From contig JALMGJ010000005.1 of assembly GCA_023362775.1 (NCBI GenBank), positions 37,629,463 through 37,693,462 on the forward strand: DNA of 64,000 bases, given 5' to 3'. The notes under the pieces were generated by a model. The model worked only from the letters and a program-made list of their open reading frames with translations. It ran no database searches and was not told where the DNA came from. Source of the DNA: Charina bottae (lineage: Eukaryota; Chordata; Lepidosauria; Squamata; Charinaidae). Made by a program: the position numbers and the translations under genes. Shown here piece after piece: positions 31,301 through 42,555 of the stretch; positions within the stretch are counted from its first letter, which is position 1, and each line of letters opens with the position of its first letter.

Positions 31301-32880
31301 GAAATCTGCTACAAGATCCAATTGCACCCACCAACTCTACATGTCAGCATTATGTCTGCAAAACCTGTAAAGGCAAGAAGATGATGATGAAACCATCATG
31401 TAGTTGGTGCAAAGACTATGAGCAATTTGAAGAAAATAAACAGTTAAGCATTCTGGTGAACTGTTATAAAAAACTATGTGAGTACATAACACAAACACCA
31501 CTAGGACGAGATATTAAGCAAGCTGTTGACAGTTCCCCAGATCTTTTGACTTTGCTTAAAGATGGCACCCCACTCAATGTTGACACCGAAAAAGCATCTG
31601 ATGAAGCCTTGGCATTGTGTTTGATCCATTCCCCATCACCTTCAACTTCAGAGTATGCTCATGAGCCTCCAACAAGTTGTTCCATACCTGAAAGCACATA
31701 TGATTGTGATGTAAAAGGCTCCACTGTTAATGGTCTGCCCAGTTGTAATGGGCTCTCAGTAGATAAACTTGGAGTAAATATTCCATCCCCTGAACATGCA
31801 AATACAGTCAATGTATGTAATCCTGGACAGTACATAAAAACTGAAGATATTTCTAGCAGTCTTCAGCCTATGTGTGACATAGTTTCCCCTGCTGACTTGT
31901 GTGCAACCGGCATTGATATTCACAGTTTCAGTGAAGACATCAAACCTGGTGATCCTCTTTTACTGAGTGTTGAGGAAGTGCTACGGAGTTTGGACTCTAA
32001 TGCAGGAGTATGTAGCCCTAATCTGCAGCACAGCCTGGAAACCAATTTAACAAATGGCCCATTTTTGCAGCTTTCTCCCCCACCGACTAGCCACAATGTG
32101 TATATATCAGTGGATGCTTCACCTCATGGGATTTCTTGTACAGCTGCAACACCTAAGGTAGCAAAATTAAACAGAAAGCGATCACGATCAGAAAGTGACA
32201 GTGAAAAGCTTCAGCATATTCCAATTTCTAGCATTCTTTGTGGCCCAACATTGGGAGCCTCAGCTCCAGTAATGATGAAACAGGAATCAAAGATGTCTTT
32301 GCAGTCAATAGCAACTGTACCTAATGGAGGTACTGCTCCTAAAATAGGTAAAACTGTACTATTATCAAATAAAAGCATGAAAAAAAATCTAGACCATACC
32401 ACCAAGAAATCTCACCCAAAATCTAAATCAGGAATGCTAAAAAAGTCAAAAGAAAAAAATCCTAGCAGTCATGTTATGCCAGGAAGTCCAACAAAAACTG
32501 TGTACAAAAAGGCACAAGAGAAGAAGGGGTGCAAATGTGGCCGAGCTACACAAAATCCAAGTGTTCTTACATGTCGTGGCCAGCGCTGCCCTTGCTACTC
32601 GAATCGCAAAGCCTGTTTGGACTGCATATGCCGCGGCTGCCAAAATTCATATATGGCTAATGGGGAAAAGAAACTGGAGGCATTTGCAGTGCCGGAAAAG
32701 GCCTTGGAGCAGACTAGGCTTACTTTGGGCATTAATGTGACCAGCATTGCTGTGCGCAATGCCAGCACAAGTACCAGTGTAATTAATATGACAGGGTCAC
32801 CAGTAACGACATTTTTAGCTGCCAGTACAAATGATGATAAGAACTTGGATGAAGCTATGGACATGAGATATGACTGCTGA
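31301..32880 (+). CDS. MSL2: MSL2, coding exon 2 (C-terminal 525 residues)
   Basis: Follows the acceptor at 31300 and completes Gly49. It encodes residues 50-574, ending MDMRYDC and TGA. The rest of the RING finger comes first (NLLQDPIAPT, CQHYVCKTCKGKK, CSWC, residues about 50-85), giving the zinc ligands of the E3 domain. A long disordered, Ser/Pro-rich middle follows, with a basic stretch KLNRKRSRSESDSEK near residue 265. The cysteine-rich CXC domain at about 456-500 (KKGCKCGRATQNPSVLTCRG, CPCYSNRKACLDCICRGC) binds DNA in the fly protein. The C-terminal block after it is strongly conserved. The total of 574 residues is close to the roughly 577 of human MSL2. No stop or frameshift interrupts it. 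Confidence 0.98.
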
Positions 32881-35800
32881 GTCATTCTTTCTTTCTCCCC
32901 TCCTTTGGTAAGGGGACTGCTACAATTTTGAAGGCAGCTATGGTTCTGTTTAACTTGCCGGAGCTCCTGCGTATAGATCACTTGTATCAAGTGTTTTCAT
33001 TGCTATGTTGTGTGTTAGTGTCAGGGAAATAGTTTGCTGGTAATTGCGGAATTATCCCAAAACTGTCTTTAGTTCTTACAACACCTCATAGTTTGAGATC
33101 AAATGCTAATGTAAATGATTTTTTAATACACAACTACTTTTTTGGCATATACTGACCTTGTTGTACCAATTCATGCTTTGTGCTTAATCAGAAATTGATT
33201 TAATATACTGAAATTATTTCTAGTCAGTCCATCACAGTTGTGCTAATTTATGATGTATCCATGTTCAGTATCATTATTGCAAGAAAAGTGACATGCTAAA
33301 CCAATAAACACTTCAACAGCCAGTCTTGTAATACCACATTATTTGTGGATAGGGAAGTTAATAATTCAGCACCTAAACTTTGTTCAGTAATAAAAATCTT
33401 ACTGTAATTGTCCAACTACTGTATGCTGACCTGAAACCAAGAAACGATCATATTGGTCTTTAGCTTCAGTTGATATCACTCAAGACTTTCATATGCTTGA
33501 TCATCTTTTGGAAAAGAAAAAGTTGGCATTCCTGTTCTTTAATTTCACACTATTTTTAAGTTTACAGATTGATGTCATTAATCTGTGTCATGCTGTGTCA
33601 TAAACTTAACATTCATCTTCAGGATATTTTTGCTGAGTTCATTATGAAATAGATACTGTATTTTTTTAACTCTGTTATGCTAGTTGGCTAAAAAATAAAA
33701 GTGGTTTAAGTCTTATGCCAAAGTTATTGAGACATCATTGTATTTTAGATTCTAAAATATAACAACTATCACCCCCTTCTTGCAGTTTCAGGCATATGAC
33801 ACTGTCAAGACATTGTTTTCACTTGAAATTACCATGCCTCTTCTTCCAAGATTAGGTGCCTGGTTTTCCCCAATTTATATTCATAGCTTTGCTTTTGCCT
33901 GGTTGGAACTAGGATACACAAAATGAAATGTAGCAGGGCCCTGGATTAAATCCTATACAGTAATGCAATAGTAGAATATGTCAAGCATGGAGGTGTTGTA
34001 GTTGATATCCTTAAAGAGCTGATATAAACCCTGCTGATTATGCAGGATTTTGAAATTAATTCTAAGTTACACCATTGGAAAAGACAACACATATTGAAAA
34101 TACGTTGAAAATATATTAATTCATATCAATTTTGCTTTTTTCCAGGATTGGTGTCTAATATTTAATTTTTTATTTTGCATAAAGTATGGGCTGACTAGAA
34201 TAGAAAATATTGGGTTGTATCCAATTAAGCCTCTTCCTTACAGCCTCCATGCTCTCTCAAAATCTGTTTTGGAGGGTTGGGGGACCCTTTGGAGGGAAGA
34301 GAAGACTGTTGGACAGGAAAAGTCCTGTTGCACAAGTCAAAGGTTTTTCTTGCAACACTGGATTTTGCCCTTTTTCTTATTTTGATATATAAAGGACAAT
34401 GTTCTGATTTAGAGCAATATTTCAGTAGCTGTTGTAAAGAGAGATTATACCACAGATTCTTAAACACTTTTATGTTTGCCATCTGATTGTTAACTGGTTA
34501 ACATTGCTAATGAACTGTAACATTAGATATGTTGGATTTGGCACAAAGCATGTACAATGATGGTTACTAGGTCTGAAAATAAGAAAAAAGTTTTGGATAC
34601 CAGTTGGGTGATGTCTCCTTTTTCTTCTGTAGTGTACCAGGTGTCATTTTATGTCAATGTGAGCAAATAATTATTTTGTTGGTTTTCAAATTTGTTTTTC
34701 CCGTCTTTTCTGTGGGTGGGGGAGGGTGGGGGAGGGGAGGGGGTTAAAGCCATAGGAAGAAGAATGTGATGTAAGTGTTCAGTATGTTTTTTTGTTTCTG
34801 TTTTGCAAGAAGAGTTGAAAAATATTTTTGATAATGAGAGTAAATGGTGGAAAATGCTCTTTAGTATTCTTGTCTTTTTTGCAGCCAACCTCTTGAATTT
34901 TGCATTTAATTTTCAATTTAATATGTCGTATTAAAATATATCAGTTAAATATGAATATGACTTTTATGAGGACCAAATGGGACCTGCCATTATCTATTTT
35001 CCATGTTTGAACCTTAACTTGCTAAAGCAAAACTTATTCTTTCAGTATGTTAAGAAGGCTAATCAAACCAGAAGTCTGGAAAAGTGTTTTCACACACAAG
35101 GTGCTATTTTGGAGTATATTCATCAACCTTTTTTTCTTTCCAGAGATTTCTAATAGTTCAGTTATGAACGTTCTACTGTATCATAAATACGCCTTTTCTC
35201 TAGACAGAATAATTTCAGTAATTTCCAGTTGCACTAAATAGCATTCCATTAGCTGGTTATTTAAGTTAAATGTTCCTTGGAACTGTTTATTTGCTATTCT
35301 GCATCTTTGTTACTGATGGTTAATTCAAGTTTGTTTTAATGAAACAAGTTTTCTTCTATGCTGCCATAGTCTTAAAATTGAATTATGTAAAACAACATAA
35401 AATATTTAGTGCTCTGAATACTTTTTCAAAAATGTTGGTGCTTAAAATTGTTTTATTCCCTAAATGGGCATTCATAAATTTAATGAAATAATAGTACAGC
35501 CTACCATGCTAGCAACAAAAGGCTGTCAAAAGTAGTAGTTTTGAATCCCTATATTCTGGCAACTTTTCTTTGTTGTTTTGCTTATAGAAAATGTAATTTG
35601 AGAGATGGAAATTACCTGAATGCTTTTTGCATTCTCTAATCTCTTCCTCCATTGTTGGCTCTTAGTCTGATTGAATGAAAAGATGTTTTATACTTTACTA
35701 GAAAAAAACAAGGGATCTTTTTTGCAACTTTTGCTCAATCTACCTGTTGCTATAACTGCTTCATACATACAATTTTCTTTCAGAACAAAGTTTTTAGTAG

Positions 35801-36510
35801 AAAAATGTGTAAAGTATTGCCCAAATGTTTGTCACACAGTCATTGTTTGTTCCGAGCATTCACAGAACAATAACAAAATTGCACTAAAATTGAAAAATGT
35901 AGAAAAATAACTTTCATATTTAAGTTCCAGTAGGTAGCCATATGATGTCTAAAAATAGCTGTGAATATAGTGATCCCATAAATTCTGGATTCAGTTTTCA
36001 GTACATATTTGTAAGATCCATAAACAGAGATGCATAGGAAATTGGACAAATTACATTATTTTATTTTTAAAAAATGGAAACAAAGTTATGTAATTTTGAA
36101 AAGCTGGATATGTAGTTTGAATGGATGAATGCTTCAGTTGCATGTTCCAGTCTCCTTCACTGCAAAGGTTCTAGAATTTATGACTTTGAAACCTGGTAGT
36201 ATGCATAGGTCTCTATCTTTGCTTCTTAGGGTGATGTTCTACTGGTATTAATGTGGTTTGGATTGTAGTTCTTACTGTTTAAATGTTGTGAAGGATATGT
36301 ATGTGGTGGGAATAATGCATTGCTTTCTTGAAAACTCACAGCTTAGGTTCTGATGTATTTCTTTCAAAATGCAACTTCAGTATCTCTTCAATGATGTGGC
36401 TGAAGTCATCACGTCGTCGTTTTGGTTTTCTTTAAAGATTGCTGTGGGATTACCATTTCTACGGAAAACTGTAGAAGGTGACATTAAATAAATTTTTTAT
36501 TGTAAGTCTT
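32881..36510 (+). other. MSL2: Probable MSL2 3' UTR and downstream sequence
   Basis: About 3.6 kb with no recognisable transposable element, unlike the surroundings. AATAAA signals occur at 33303-33308, 33694-33699 and 36487-36492. A G-rich run lies at 34715-34743. Which polyadenylation site is used cannot be told; the lack of repeats suggests the long form is selected. Confidence 0.55.
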
Positions 36511-37147
36511 TTCTTACAATGAATGCTATAATGCTGAATGTTGTTATATATTTTGCCCAGAGGCATAGCTATTTAAAACTCAGCTGCAGGGCAGATCACA
36601 CTTCCAACGTGTTTGACTTGTTCAAGACAATAACAGATGGACCAGTTTGTACAATATTTTTGAGCACTCTTATTGTCCAATCATCTTCTGTAATGACTCA
36701 GCATAATTCTATTTTACAACCTTTTAAAATTATTTCACAAACATATTAAAAATCAAACTGCAGTGCTGTTCACAAGATAAAAATTGCGAAGTATGTGATT
36801 TTAGTACAGCAGTTACTAAAATAAATAGCTGGTGCAGATGTTTAGGCAAAAACATGGGAGAGAAATACATACTTTGTAACTTTGCAGTTTTTCAAAAGGA
36901 CATGAGTGGCCTTGCATCTTTTTCCAGCTGCTTTTTTTTATTGTAGTGGTTGAGAGCTCACCCAAATTGGGGGGGGGGGGAGTTTGCAAAGTTTATTTCT
37001 TAATAATTTTTTCAGCTAATGGTGTTAACAGCCACATGTACTTCTTGAGATTAATAGATCAAAGTAACTGATCCAGTATCTTGGACATGAATTCTAGTTC
37101 TAGTGAGAAAACCCCAAGACCTCTTGGCCAAAGTGAGATGAGAAAAA
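36511..37147. other. Intergenic, nothing recognised
   Basis: Contains a poly-G run of about 12 at 36970. No frame or repeat end recognised. Confidence 0.5.
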
Positions 37148-37985
37148 GCATAGTATCATAGAGTTGGAAGCAGCCATTTATTTTATTTATTTTATTTATT
37201 TTCTATCCCGCCTTTATTATTTTTATAAATAACTCAAGGCGGCGAACATACCTAATACTCCTTCCTCCTCCTATTTTATTTAGTCCATAATATTCAACCT
37301 CCTTCCAAGTATTGTATTGGAATCTTAATCCAAGTACTGTATCTCTTATCATATGGTTGTCCAGCCTCTGTATCAATACATCCAGTGAATGGGAGTTAAT
37401 TGCTGCCTTTGGTAAGTGGTTCCACTGTCAAATTGCTATTACTGTTAGGAAGAATTAACATTCAATTGAAATCTGCCTTCCAGTTCTCAACCTTTTTCTG
37501 TATGACACTTTCAAGTACTTGAAAACTGCTATTATGTCCCAACCCAGTCATATTTTTTCTAGACTAATCATACCTAGTTCCCTCAGTCTCTCCTTGTTAG
37601 ACTTAATTTCTAATACACTGAACATTCTTGTTGCTTATACATCTTTTTGAGTGTCTCTGAACCTTCTTAAAATGTAATGGGTTGAATTGGACTTAGTGCT
37701 TGAAATAGAGTTTAACAAATGCAGAATATATTATATTTGGAAATAATGTTTTTACTGATAGTCGGTATTTTATTGATGCATTTTCATTTTTAGCAGCGAT
37801 ATCACACTGCCAACTCATGTTCATCTTGTGATCAACTATAATTCTCAATATTCTTTTTAGATCAAGGCAGATAACACTTATCCTATATTAATGTATATTA
37901 TTTCTTTTCCCCAATGTTCAGAATTTTGGGAAGGTGGTTTCCTATATTTTCCACTCACTTGTCTAACCTATCAAGATTATAGAAA
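37148..37985 (+). mobile_element. CR1/L3-type LINE 3' region, old, with nested SINE
   Basis: Blocks typical of this family: TATCATAGAGTTGGAAG at the start, GTTGTCCAGCCTCTGTATCA, GTGGTTCCACTGTCAAATTG, TCCCTCAGTCTCTCCTTGTT, ATCACACTGCCAACTCATGT and CTTGTCTAACCTATCAAG. Which strand is sense is uncertain. A CORE-SINE tail on the - strand (37175-37275) interrupts it. Confidence 0.65.
37175..37275 (-). mobile_element. CORE-SINE 3' tail
   Basis: CTATCCCGCCTTTATTATTT, AACTCAAGGCGGCGAACATA and CTTCCTCCTCCTATTTT are the reverse complement of the common SINE 3' end. Inserted in the CR1-type repeat. Confidence 0.82.
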
Positions 37986-38739
37986 TGGGATCTGAGGCCC
38001 AAAACAAAACAAATGTGGAATTCCTAACAGATCTTTGGAACGCAGAGGGGACAAGACAGTTAAGGGAGGAAACAGCCATTACAGAAGAGATTATGGAGTT
38101 CAGGGAAAAAAGACTCAAAGTAACTCTGCCTTAATTACATTGAGTATACATTGTGTGAGAAAATTTGGTAGGCTTTCAAGATTCTGTTACATTACGCTAC
38201 TAGCAATAAAGATATTTTCAGAAATCCAAGTGGTTCTTGTTTCCTGAGTTCACCAGTCTTGGGAATAGACCAATCTCACAAGAGATAAATAGAATCAAAC
38301 TTTAGTAAGAAAGAGGATGCAAAGACTCCTTTTTAACTTTAAGTAATTAAAAACAAAATAATCAGTGGTGGTGGAAATAAAAATAGAGGGATGGTCAAAT
38401 CACAGCTTCTTAAAAGAACCTTTAGTAGAAAAATGTACAAGAAAAGCTTCTGAGCAAACTATACAATGATGCTGGTTCCTGTTTAGAATCAACTTTGATT
38501 TAAAGAGGCTGCAAGTTGCATAAAAATACTGTGACATTGCTTGTACAGAGACAATATTCCCCAGAGACAGGAAATTAGACTGAAACAACCCAAAAAAGAA
38601 GCAGTGCAGTTCTTAGCTAACTTCTTCCTATTCCTCTAGAGAATGGAGGACTTTGGAACCAGTCTTACCTTGTGACAATTTGTTGCCTGGGAAATCCTCC
38701 ATCCTGCAAGTTCCAAATTTATATATTTGCTCATTTATT
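37986..38739. other. Intergenic, nothing recognised
   Basis: Ordinary sequence with short chance frames only. Confidence 0.5.
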
Positions 38740-38935
38740 TATTAGATTGATTTATATCACACCTTTCAGGAGCTCTAGGTAAAATATATACAGTAGGGTG
38801 CTCTCCTCCTTTTTTTCCTGTGACAATCCTGTGAGGTAGGCTGGGCTCAGAGAGCAACTGACCAAAGTCACCCAGTTTTCCATGACATTCCTAGACCAGT
38901 ATCTTCACTGATACATCGTACTGGCTCTCCACTGT
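38740..38935 (-). mobile_element. MIR-like CORE-SINE, old copy
   Basis: On the - strand: GGAGAGCCAGTACGATGTAT (head), GGGTGACTTTGGTCAGTTGC (core), CCTACCTCACAGGATTGTCA and AGGTGTGATATAAATCAATC (tail). Confidence 0.7.
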
Positions 38936-40231
38936 TTAAAAACAAATATTTCATTAATATTTTAATTAGAGGTTGGATGATAATCTGGATGACATATAGG
39001 CCAATCATGATTACTTTTTCTGGCTATGTTCAGGCAACACGTTAAGCCTATGCCAGTCTCTCTCACAATGCACTAGACTAAAATGGCTGAGAAGCAATAG
39101 GTAGAATATTGAGAAGTTTGCCTTGGGAAGGGGGAAAGAACGGATTCTGAAGCAACACAAATCCCATTATCCTCCTTTTTCAATCCACACAAAAGGTAAT
39201 AGAAGAAATTGCTAGCACCCTTCTATACCCCTGTCCACTTTGGATCCTCTAATTTGTTCGTCTGCTGTATGGTGGTGATAGTATTCTCAGAAATCTGAGA
39301 ATGATTCTGGGATAGCACAAACTCCTATGTAGAAGTGCCTGAAGATTGTCTGATTTGATTTTTGTATGCTGCCCAGACTTACTTCTGGTGAGATGGGTGG
39401 CCATATAAATTTGATAAATAAATAAAATTTTAAAAGCATGTAAAGCAGAGACTCAACAGACCATACAGCTATGATTTATTTATATTTTTAAAAAACTGAA
39501 AAGCAGGATAAAAATATTTTAAAATAAATATATTCCCTCAGGTTCATCCAGGTTTTAAAAATATTTGTATTCTTTCAAATATCCAAAGAACTTCATATAC
39601 ATTACCTAGTTGTAGTCCTTATAACAATCCTATGAAATCAGTATTATCTCCTTTTTGCAGGGTGGGGAGGGGAGTGATTTTGAGGCTGAGAGTGTTGCTT
39701 GCATAAGCAGAGATTAGGTAGTTCATAGAAGACTCTGACCTTTCTCATTTACTGCTGAACTACACCATACATATGTAATGCTTTAACCAAAACCTTTTCC
39801 CAAAATGGAAAATCATCAGATGAACAAGAAGTGGCACAAAAGGAGACCACAGGACTTACAAGTTATCAGACAATTTTAAAGAGCCATTCCCTATAAAGAA
39901 TATTGCTATAATCAGGGAGACAAGTCCAATTTGTTTATTATTAAAGAAAAAGAAACCTGGTCTCTGTTGCTACTCAGTTTAGAATCAGGAGCTCTTACAA
40001 CCTCTAGATATTGCTCCTTTGACAACAGAGTGAATCACATTTTCTGCATTTTCTGCAATTTCCCATGATCTTCATTTATATCATGTCTTGATTCATCTTT
40101 ATTTTATTTTATTATTTTATTTTATTTTTTAACTTTATCCAGCATCTTATACTGTTTAGGGAAAGTATCGCTTCTCTTAAATTTGATGGAAATTAGAAAT
40201 ATATCTGCCTTTTGTCAGTATTGATACTATA
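38936..40231. other. Intergenic, one L2 tail
   Basis: At about 39365-39425 ATGCTGCCCAGACTTACTTC and GAGATGGGTGGCCATATAAA with ATAAATAAATAAA is an L2-type 3' tail on the + strand. Nothing else recognised. Confidence 0.5.
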
Positions 40232-40239
40232 CTCTAAAC

Positions 40240-40609
40240 CAGGGTTTCTCAACCAGGGTTCCATAGAACCCTAGGGTCCCACGAGAGGTCACTAGGGATT
40301 CCCTGGGAGATCACGATTTATTTTAAAAAATATTTCAAATTTGAGCAACTTCACATTAAAGAGGTAAGTTTCATTATTTTTAGTTTAAGAACACTGTTAG
40401 TGCATATCATTGGCGATCACTCGTAGCCGAGTAAGATTGTCTTCCAAAGGTAAAATTTTAACAGTGGATCATATACAGGCCTAAACATGAAATGAATATA
40501 ATAATTTTGTAACTTCTGGCCTATGTTTGAGCCTGAATGTGCAGGGGTTCCCCGAGGCCTGAAGAATATTTCAAGGGTTCCTCCAGGGTCAAAAGGTTGA
40601 GAAAGTCTG
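40240..40609. mobile_element. Non-autonomous hAT element containing a LINE tail
   Basis: Ends CAGGGTTTCTCAACC and (reversed) CAGACTTTCTCAACC, with the exact 8-bp duplication CTCTAAAC (40232-40239 and 40610-40617). The subterminal blocks GGGTTCCATAGAACCCTAGG and GGGTTCCCCGAGGCC are related. A 62-bp piece at 40410-40471 matches the 3' end of the RTE-like LINE at 61.5 kb. Confidence 0.92.
40410..40471 (-). mobile_element. 3' tail of the RTE-like LINE (or of a SINE using it)
   Basis: CATTGGCGATCACTCGTAGC, CGAGTAAGATTGTCTTCC and AAAGGTAAAATTTTAACAGT are nearly identical to 61519-61580. This spans the LINE stop codon and its whole short 3' UTR. CATAT lies on both sides, a possible small duplication. 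Confidence 0.8.
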
Positions 40610-40617
40610 CTCTAAAC

Positions 40618-42243
40618 CAAGAAATTGTTTGGTTTCACACTGTACTTTATGCCATAATATAATTGGTTTGCTTTGGGCATAGCATAACTGCAAATCCAGC
40701 TATTGGGATTTCTAAAAAACCATTTATGGCATAACATGGTGTCTGGCCCAGTCAGTTGTAGTTTATGTAATAAACCAGGGTTAAAGCCAGAATCAAATTG
40801 AATTATGATTTAGTACAGTGTATGAATCAAGTCACACCATTGGTTTATTAATGAAATCTTAAATGCATTAATTACAGGCAATAGTCCAAGTTGTCTTGAA
40901 TTACAGTGTAGTGCTGTGTTTTTATGATGCACTTATCTCTGGTTAATTTAGCCACATTATATGTTATTAACCTAATTTCTTGGATTTGTACATGTAATGC
41001 ACAATGCACTTGCACTATGCTGAGGAATATGGTGGGTTAAGCCCCATGCACTATGCTGAGGAATATGGTGGGTTAAGCCCCATGCCCCATGGCACTTACA
41101 AAAGAGTCTCTATATCCTTATACTACACCTTCCACACTTCTTTTTGGTGTGCTGAAATAGTGTGCTATCCACTATTACGAGAAAATCCGTCTCTAATTTT
41201 TAAGGAGAACAGTGGCACCTCCTCTGACTTCTCAGTAACCGTAGCCTAATGAGCATGCTAAAGTCTGAAAATGAGTGGCTGATTCAATAAATAAATTCAA
41301 GCCTTTTATTGTGTATATCAAGGTCAGGGAATTAACAGTAGTGAAAGACAAAGTGAGGAAGGAAAACAAGACAAACAACTAGGTGTATTTGATGAGGTCT
41401 TTATCAGCTGACTGCCTCTCCAGTCAGAAATATACACAGAACAAAGAAACAGGACTCAGGATAACAAAATAAAATTCAGTAAAGGCAAAGATAAACAAAC
41501 CCCCAACAGCTTAGATCATTGTATAAGATAAATTCAACTGTTCTTCAGACTGCTATAGTCTTGGTTCTCCAATTTCCAAATCCCTGGAAATTGGGGCTTA
41601 GCTTACTTGGCTCTGAGCCAGCCAGGAAAAAACAGCTCTGCTGCCCTCCTGGGAGCTTTCCCTGTCCTCTTCTTAAAAGCCACCTGAAAAGGGAATTTTC
41701 CTGCTATTAACTGATTCTTCAGAATGTTATTTTCTTGGATTCTGGTGGCTTCTGTCCACTATATAGATTGACAGGGTTAGATTTGATAGCAGATCAGATT
41801 TTAGTGTGTGACTCCTGGCATGGGATTTCTCTCCAGTACAGTACAACTCTGAAGATACAATACCCATTTGACACTGCTTCTTCCACAGACTAAAATGTGC
41901 AAGTCTAGCTTGTGGTTCAATATGCCATGCAAACCTAGCCAGTAACTCTTTGCTTTACATTAAGCTTCACTAAGTTCAGTAGAGTCTATTTCCTAAAGTG
42001 TGTTTAGGATTCCAACTTCAATTAGTCATGATGTATAAGACCCCTATACTCAAGTCAGCCCCCAAACCCTTCTAAATAGTTTGCTTATCTTAAGACCTGG
42101 TATGACAGGCTGTAGCCCAAGGTCTGATGCAAAACACAATTCAAAATGCAGTACAGTCCTCTGGCAAGAGCATTTTCCAGTAGCCCATTGGGTAGAATGG
42201 AAGAGGTAAAGGAAAGAAGGTTGAGGAAAGAAAATTCTCCATG
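40618..42243. other. Intergenic, one 36-bp tandem duplication
   Basis: 41011-41082 is an exact duplication of a 36-bp unit (GCACTATGCTGAGGAATATG and following). No gene or repeat end recognised otherwise. Confidence 0.5.
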
Positions 42244-42555
42244 TATTTTATTTAATTTTTATCCCGCCTTTATTATTTTTAGAAATAACTCAAGGCGGCG
42301 AACATACCTAATGCTCCTTCCTCCTCCTATTTTCCCCACAACAGCAGCCCTGTGAGGTGAGTTGGGCTGAGAGAGAGTGACTGGCCCAAGGTCACCCAGC
42401 CGGCTTTCATGCCTAAGGCAGGACTAGAACTGTGTCTCCTGGTTTGCCATTGGCTCCTTCCTAGGGCTGAGAGACGGACTGGCCCAAGGTCACCCAGCCG
42501 GCTTTCATGCCTCAGGCGGGACTAGAACTCTCAGACTCCTGGTTTCTAGCCCTGG
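42244..42555 (-). mobile_element. CORE-SINE with internal duplication
   Basis: Reverse complement of the SINE family: tail CCCGCCTTTATTATTTTTAG, core AAGGTCACCCAGCCGGCTTT twice (about 42389 and 42487), then box B-like GGCGGGACTAGAACTC. The duplication resembles the one at 1335-1668. Confidence 0.82.

Noticed and set aside
31140..31370. 76-codon frame running into exon 2
   Set aside because: Starts in the intron upstream of the acceptor and reads exon 2 in the wrong frame for MSL2.
34210..34486. Frames of 60-85 codons downstream of MSL2
   Set aside because: Located in the presumed 3' UTR, on both strands, with no recognisable domain.
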